Positions 59,642 through 64,000 of a stretch of DNA of 64,000 nucleotides are shown here, in pieces; the first letter of the stretch is position 1, and each line of letters starts with the position of its first letter. Below the pieces are notes generated by a model. That model had not been told where the DNA came from and made no database searches. It saw only the letters and a list, made by a program, of their open reading frames with translations. Both the position numbers and the translations under genes were made by a program. Source of the DNA: Alphaproteobacteria bacterium UBA1301 (GTDB lineage Bacteria; Pseudomonadota; Alphaproteobacteria; Micropepsales; Micropepsaceae); the NCBI GenBank assembly GCA_002307725.1, contig DBUB01000002.1, positions 610,837 to 674,836 of the forward strand, given 5' to 3'.

Positions 59642-59718
59642 TTCGAACCCTCGGTAGGGCTTTACAACCCTACAACGGTTTAGCAAACCGCCGCCTTCAG
59701 CCTCTCGGCCACAGCTCC
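59625..59718 (-). tRNA. tRNA-Ser (anticodon GCT)
   Basis: The reverse strand reads GGAGCTGTGGCCGAGAGG and folds into an acceptor (GGAGCTG with CGGCTCC), a D arm, an anticodon stem CGGTT-TGCTA-AACCG with GCT in the loop, the long serine variable arm (GTAGGGTTGTAAAGCCCTAC) and GGTTCGAATCC in the T loop. G73 and CCA are encoded. The total is 94 bases. It serves as the integration target of the neighbouring island and remains intact. Confidence 0.96.
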
Positions 59719-60202
59719 GCACTAATTAAGTCAGGCACTTAGCACCAAACCAGGCGCCGGCAAAACGGCAATTTGGCCCCCATCTGGTGCCGCTCGCCCC
59801 GGTATCCCTCTACGCCCCTTTGATTAAGGGAGCGTCGATGGTTGTCGCGGCTTCGGCGCGCCTCTTTTCGGCCAGGAGGCGCAGAGCGTCAAGGTCGCCG
59901 CGAGCCGTCCGGCGCCCGGCTGCCGCAAAAGGGCAAAATGTCCACATCCATTGTGGCGTGGAGACGTCGAGACCAGAAGTGTACGAAAATGCGGCGCTCC
60001 GTCCCCCGCGGCGCTCAAAGCGATCTCAAAACCATCAATTCAATCAGTGCATTAAATTTAGAATTAGCCTAACTCTTGCCTTAGTACGGCAACTTGGGCA
60101 GCCTCAAGAACAATCGGGACCAAGCCGGTCGAACGCCCCCGCGGCGCCGTCGGTTATCAGGTTTCGCCAGCGGCGTTGCCGCCAACAGGCAGGGAGCAAC
60201 AC
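59719..60202. other. Gap upstream of tRNA-Ser and CBS gene
   Basis: 484 bases between divergent transcripts. It must contain the tRNA-Ser promoter (reading left) and that of the CBS gene (reading right). A GC-rich part to 60035 and a short AT-rich part near 60040-60080 are visible. No protein-coding frame is credible. Confidence 0.5.
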
Positions 60203-60640
60203 ATGCAGGTCACCGACATTCTTCGCGCCAAGGGCCGGGACGTGATGTCCCTGCCGGCCGACGCCAATATCCTTGATGCCGTGGTTCTACTCGCCGCCAA
60301 GCGCATTGGGGCCGTGGTCGTGAAGGATACCAGCGGCGGCATTGCCGGCATTCTATCGGAGCGCGATGTCATCCGGGCGCTGGCCACCGAAAACGTGCGG
60401 GCACTGGTCCTTCCCGTTGCCACCTATATGACGCGCGCCGTTGCCACCTGCACCGAGACCGATTCCGTCGAAGCGCTGATGGAGATGATGACCCAGCGCC
60501 GCTTCCGCCACGTGCCGGTGGTCGACGATGCCAGTCAGCTTTGCGGCATCGTGTCGATCGGCGACGTGGTCAAGGCGCATGTCGAGGAAACCACGCGCGA
60601 GGCGTCCAACCTGCGCGAGTTCATCGGCGCTGCAGGATAA
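60203..60640 (+). CDS. Two-CBS-domain protein
   Basis: A 145-residue protein of paired CBS domains: VTDILRAKGRDVMSLPADANI, DAVVLLAAKRIGAVVVKD, GIAGILSERDVIRALA for the first; VATYMTRAVATCTETDSVEAL, RFRHVPVVDDASQLCGIVSIG, DVVKAHVE for the second. CBS pairs bind adenosine nucleotides and sense energy state. The ATG at 60203 has GGGAG nine bases before it. It meets the DUF885 gene tail to tail after six bases. Confidence 0.94.
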   Translation: MQVTDILRAKGRDVMSLPADANILDAVVLLAAKRIGAVVVKDTSGGIAGILSERDVIRALATENVRALVLPVATYMTRAVATCTETDSVEALMEMMTQRRFRHVPVVDDASQLCGIVSIGDVVKAHVEETTREASNLREFIGAAG

Positions 60641-60646
60641 GTCGGC

Positions 60647-62449
60647 TCACGCCTTGGCCGTCGCGATATAGCTGTCGATGACGGTCCTCAGTTCATCGAG
60701 CGGCAGGGCGCCCGGTTTCAGCACGGCATCATGAAAGGCCTTGAGGTCGAAGCGCGGCCCCAGCGCCGCCTTGGCGTGGTCGCGCTGGGCGAGGATGAAG
60801 CGCTTACCCACCATGTAGCCGCACGCCTGTCCTGGCCAGACGCAATAGCGTTCCACCTCCGAGATCGCGCCGCTGTCCGGATCGCCCAGGGTATCGGCGT
60901 AGTATTTGATCGCCTGTTCGCGGGTCCAACGCATCTGGTGCAGGCCGGTGTCGATGACCAGGCGCACGCCGCGCAGCATGGCGTCGTGCAATTGGCCGAT
61001 ATGGCCCCAGGGATCGTTCTCATAGAGCCCCATTTCGACCGCCAGCTGTTCGGCATAAAGCGCCCAGCCTTCGACATAAGCGTTGTAACCGCCGATGCGC
61101 CGCAGCAGCGGCAGATCGGTCTCTTGGGCGATGGAGATCTGCAAATGGTGACCGGGAATGGCTTCGTGGAAGGTGAGGGTGGGCAGCGTCCAGCTTGGCA
61201 CTTCGGCGGTATCGCGCAGATTGATGTAGTAGGTGCCGGGGCGTTTGCCGTCGAGCGTGGCGCTCTGATAATAGCCGCCGGGCGCGCCGCTCTCGATGTA
61301 TTTCGGCACGCGTTTCACCTGCACGCCGGCTTTCGGCAAGGTGCGGAAGTAGCGCGGCAGCAGTTTCGTCACTTCCGCCAGCTTGGCGTTCAGATCGGTG
61401 ATCAGTGTTTCCTTCGCCGCGTCGGTGTTGGCATAACGAAACTTGGGATCGAGGAACATCGCACGCAACCGCGCGCCGACCGTGCCTTGTGAAAGTCCGC
61501 CCGCCTTCATGATCGTATCGCTTTGCGCCGTGCACTCCGCCACCACGTCGAGGCCAAGCTGATGCACCTCGGCCGGGCTCATTTTGGTGGTGGTCTGGTT
61601 TTCCAGCGCCAGGGCATAGAACGCGTCGCCGTCGGGCAGTTTCCACACGCCCGCGTCATGGCTCGCTTTGGTCTTCAGGTTTTCCATCAAGGCAATCTGG
61701 CGGTCGAGTGCCGGATAGATTTTGCCGCTGACGAGTGCCGACGCTTGGACGCCCCAATCGCCGCTGATGTGTTTGTTGGCGGTGCGGCGCACCAACGACG
61801 CCGTCAGCACCGATTTTTCCGCCGGATAAGATCGCAGCGCCGTCATCTGTGTCAGCGCGCTGGCAATGGCGAAATCGGGCGGGATGACGCCGAGCCCGGC
61901 ATCATGACGCACGACCTCGCTGTCCTCGTCGAGTGCCGTCGCGAAGCTTTCGAGACGCGCCAGATAGGCGTTGGCGTCCGCCTCAGTCTCGACCGGGTGT
62001 TGGCTGTCGAGAAAATCGGGACCTTGCTGATAGGCGCCGCCGAGCTGATGCACCACGTACGGATTGCAGGAATCGCCGTACGCGAAGCGCTTGGCGATGG
62101 CGTCTTCCTGCTGCAAGCCGTAGAGAACGGCGTCGTAATTGGTAGCGCTCTGACCGGCCAGCGCCTTGCGGTCCACTTTCTCCAGTCGCGCCAGCATGCT
62201 GGCGCCGAGGCTTTTGCGTTCTTTACGTGCTTGCAGCGAGCGCGAGGAAAGACGGCGGCGCAAAGTGGACTTGGCGCCGGCATCGAGGCCCAGGCTGGTG
62301 GCGAATTCCGGTGACGCTTCCATCAACTCGTCGACAAAGCTCGCGTAGAGCGTATCGGCTTGTTGATTGGCGGTGGCGGTGTTGGCGGCGGCGGCAGGCA
62401 TGACGGCAAGGACGGCGGCGGACGTCAGAAGTTCACGGCGGTTCAACAC
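60647..62449 (-). CDS. DUF885 family protein, exported and peptidase-like
   Basis: A 600-residue protein with a Tat-like signal (NRRELLTSAAVLAVMPAAAA). The metal-binding-type motif FHEAIPGHHLQIS lies near residue 430. Other family landmarks are GGYYQSATLDGKRPGTYYINL, EGWALYAEQLAVEMGLYENDP and AEVERYCVWPGQACGYMVGKR-like at the end. DUF885 proteins resemble zinc carboxypeptidases, but their reaction is mostly unproven. Convergent with the CBS gene; start at ATG 62449. Confidence 0.92.
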   Translation of the reverse strand: MLNRRELLTSAAVLAVMPAAAANTATANQQADTLYASFVDELMEASPEFATSLGLDAGAKSTLRRRLSSRSLQARKERKSLGASMLARLEKVDRKALAGQSATNYDAVLYGLQQEDAIAKRFAYGDSCNPYVVHQLGGAYQQGPDFLDSQHPVETEADANAYLARLESFATALDEDSEVVRHDAGLGVIPPDFAIASALTQMTALRSYPAEKSVLTASLVRRTANKHISGDWGVQASALVSGKIYPALDRQIALMENLKTKASHDAGVWKLPDGDAFYALALENQTTTKMSPAEVHQLGLDVVAECTAQSDTIMKAGGLSQGTVGARLRAMFLDPKFRYANTDAAKETLITDLNAKLAEVTKLLPRYFRTLPKAGVQVKRVPKYIESGAPGGYYQSATLDGKRPGTYYINLRDTAEVPSWTLPTLTFHEAIPGHHLQISIAQETDLPLLRRIGGYNAYVEGWALYAEQLAVEMGLYENDPWGHIGQLHDAMLRGVRLVIDTGLHQMRWTREQAIKYYADTLGDPDSGAISEVERYCVWPGQACGYMVGKRFILAQRDHAKAALGPRFDLKAFHDAVLKPGALPLDELRTVIDSYIATAKA

Positions 62450-62802
62450 GGCAGCACAATTCCTTCGTTAAGCATGGAAAACGACGTGGGGGAGCCTCGG
62501 TCTTTTTCGCCGCCTCGGCAAGCAGCCGCGGGCGGACATCAAACACAGGCCCGCGAGCACACCAAATATACGCATAAATGGCGCCGGACCGGCGAAATCA
62601 CGGTTTGTCAGATTATCTGCCTGCGACAGGTACGCCCGGCTGTCATGCGTGCCGTGGCGGATTCGTGCACGTTGGCGCGTAATTATCGCAACATATTGCG
62701 TCTAGTGCCTCTACTAATGGGATTCAGCGTGCGACTCCTGCGGCGGCTTGGCTCTATCCACAGCCACCCAGGAAAAAAACGAAAAAATCCGCGCTTTAGC
62801 GT
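62450..62802. other. Gap upstream of rRNA promoter
   Basis: 353 bases between the DUF885 start and the rRNA promoter. No gene is visible. The stretch 62770-62790 is A-rich (AAAAAAACGAAAAAATCC) just before the promoter and may act as an upstream (UP) element for RNA polymerase. Confidence 0.5.
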
Positions 62803-62831
62803 TTGACAGGGGAAGGCCCCCCCCCTATAAA
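62803..62831 (+). promoter_or_regulatory. rRNA operon sigma-70 promoter
   Basis: TTGACA (62803-62808) and TATAAA (62826-62831) are separated by exactly 17 bases, with a GC-rich spacer. An A-rich upstream stretch precedes it. It fits an rrn promoter about 330 bases ahead of the 16S 5' end. Confidence 0.85.
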
Positions 62832-62911
62832 CCGCCCCCTCGCCGACGCGCTGCGCGACGCCGCCGCCGACGAAACGACTGATAAGAAACGGTTTTTTTC
62901 GAACCAGTCGG

Positions 62912-62920
62912 GCTCTTTGA
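62912..62920 (+). promoter_or_regulatory. boxA antitermination element in rRNA leader
   Basis: GCTCTTTGA matches the boxA core (TGCTCTTTA-like) bound by NusB/NusE. Its place about 240 bases ahead of the 16S gene and after the promoter is as expected. Confidence 0.65.
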
Positions 62921-63011
62921 CATTGTGATTGAAGGAAGGGGAACGTGGGCGGCGGTTTGCTTGCCACGCTCCGGACGAAAGTCTGGAGTTAATAAATCAA
63001 GCAACACGTTA

Positions 63012-63137
63012 TGATCGCTTACGTTCTCTGATTGCATACACATTAAGATGTTCGGTTGGATGTCTGGCCTGTGACGGGACAGATATCTGATCAAACCTCG
63101 TCAAAGTGTAATGCGAACACGTGAACGAGAGCGATCA
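63012..63137 (+). repeat. rRNA leader stem, probable processing structure
   Basis: 63012-63026 (TGATCGCTTACGTTC) and 63123-63137 (GAACGAGAGCGATCA) are complementary at 13 of 15 positions, forming a long-range stem in the rRNA leader. Such stems help RNase III processing and 16S folding. It lies 20 bases before the mature 16S end. Confidence 0.5.
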
Positions 63138-63158
63138 GCGTCGTTGCTTAGGATCATA

Positions 63159-64000
<842 letters not shown>

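Noticed and set aside
59459..59722. N-terminal extension of the integrase
   Set aside because: It runs through the tRNA-Ser gene and is absent from the second integrase copy's conserved start.
59787..60245. 152-codon frame before the CBS gene
   Set aside because: It starts in a promoter gap, is Arg/Pro-rich and overlaps the CBS start in another frame.

Overview
The window is high-GC DNA from an alphaproteobacterium. The partial 16S rRNA gene at the right edge (63159-64000) has alphaproteobacterial features, such as the short helix after the GGTTGTAAAGCTC stretch. From memory it most resembles Rhizomicrobium/Micropepsaceae relatives, but no search was possible. Supporting traits are CowN, a TIGR01782-like TonB receptor with FecI/FecR, a Ti-type relaxase and UrcA.

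Layout. (1) 1-4191: housekeeping genes on the minus strand (MBL hydrolase, RecQ, CowN, Dus) and the edge of a possible transporter. (2) 4216-18659: a short dispersed repeat and a Fic remnant, then a complete minus-strand gas vesicle cluster: GvpA, three unassigned genes, GvpN, GvpH, GvpF, GvpG, GvpO, a small Cys protein, GvpJ, a GvpL fused to a J domain, GvpL, a third GvpA-like protein, a fourth GvpF/L and GvpK. It ends in a CDC48/p97-type AAA ATPase and a TraB-like protein. A FixJ/kinase pair lies just upstream. (3) 18660-27175: a MacB-type ABC efflux operon (UrcA-like, HlyD, ATPase, FtsX permease) with a divergent NtrC/NtrY-type pair. (4) 27439-37930: a carbohydrate-uptake locus (ECF sigma, FecR, STN-TonB receptor, GH93-like/sialidase-fold protein, secreted aldose epimerase, GH5-like hydrolase, GH43), ending in a gntR pseudogene created by a deletion. 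(5) 38118-59718: a roughly 20.7-kb mobilizable island in tRNA-Ser(GCT), bounded by direct repeats that include integrase 5' ends. It carries a defence operon (HsdR, a small C39-like peptidase, HsdM, HsdS, PtuA-like ATPase, PtuB-like HNH, NucS-like nuclease), an oriT-TraA/TraC/TraD mobilization block without a secretion system, an AlpA regulator, a two-TM/DUF2971 pair, a decayed resolvase, a HEPN-type protein and a P4-type integrase. (6) 60203-64000: a CBS protein, a DUF885 peptidase-like protein and the start of an rRNA operon with a clear sigma-70 promoter, boxA and leader stem.

The two most unusual modules are the gas vesicle cluster, which gathers Hsp20, J-domain and p97-type functions in one transcription unit, and the overlapping restriction/Septu-like operon with a cysteine peptidase-like gene between hsdR and hsdM. 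Both are supported by translational overlaps at the stop/start junctions. CowN is the only nitrogen-fixation-related gene seen; no nif genes lie in the window.
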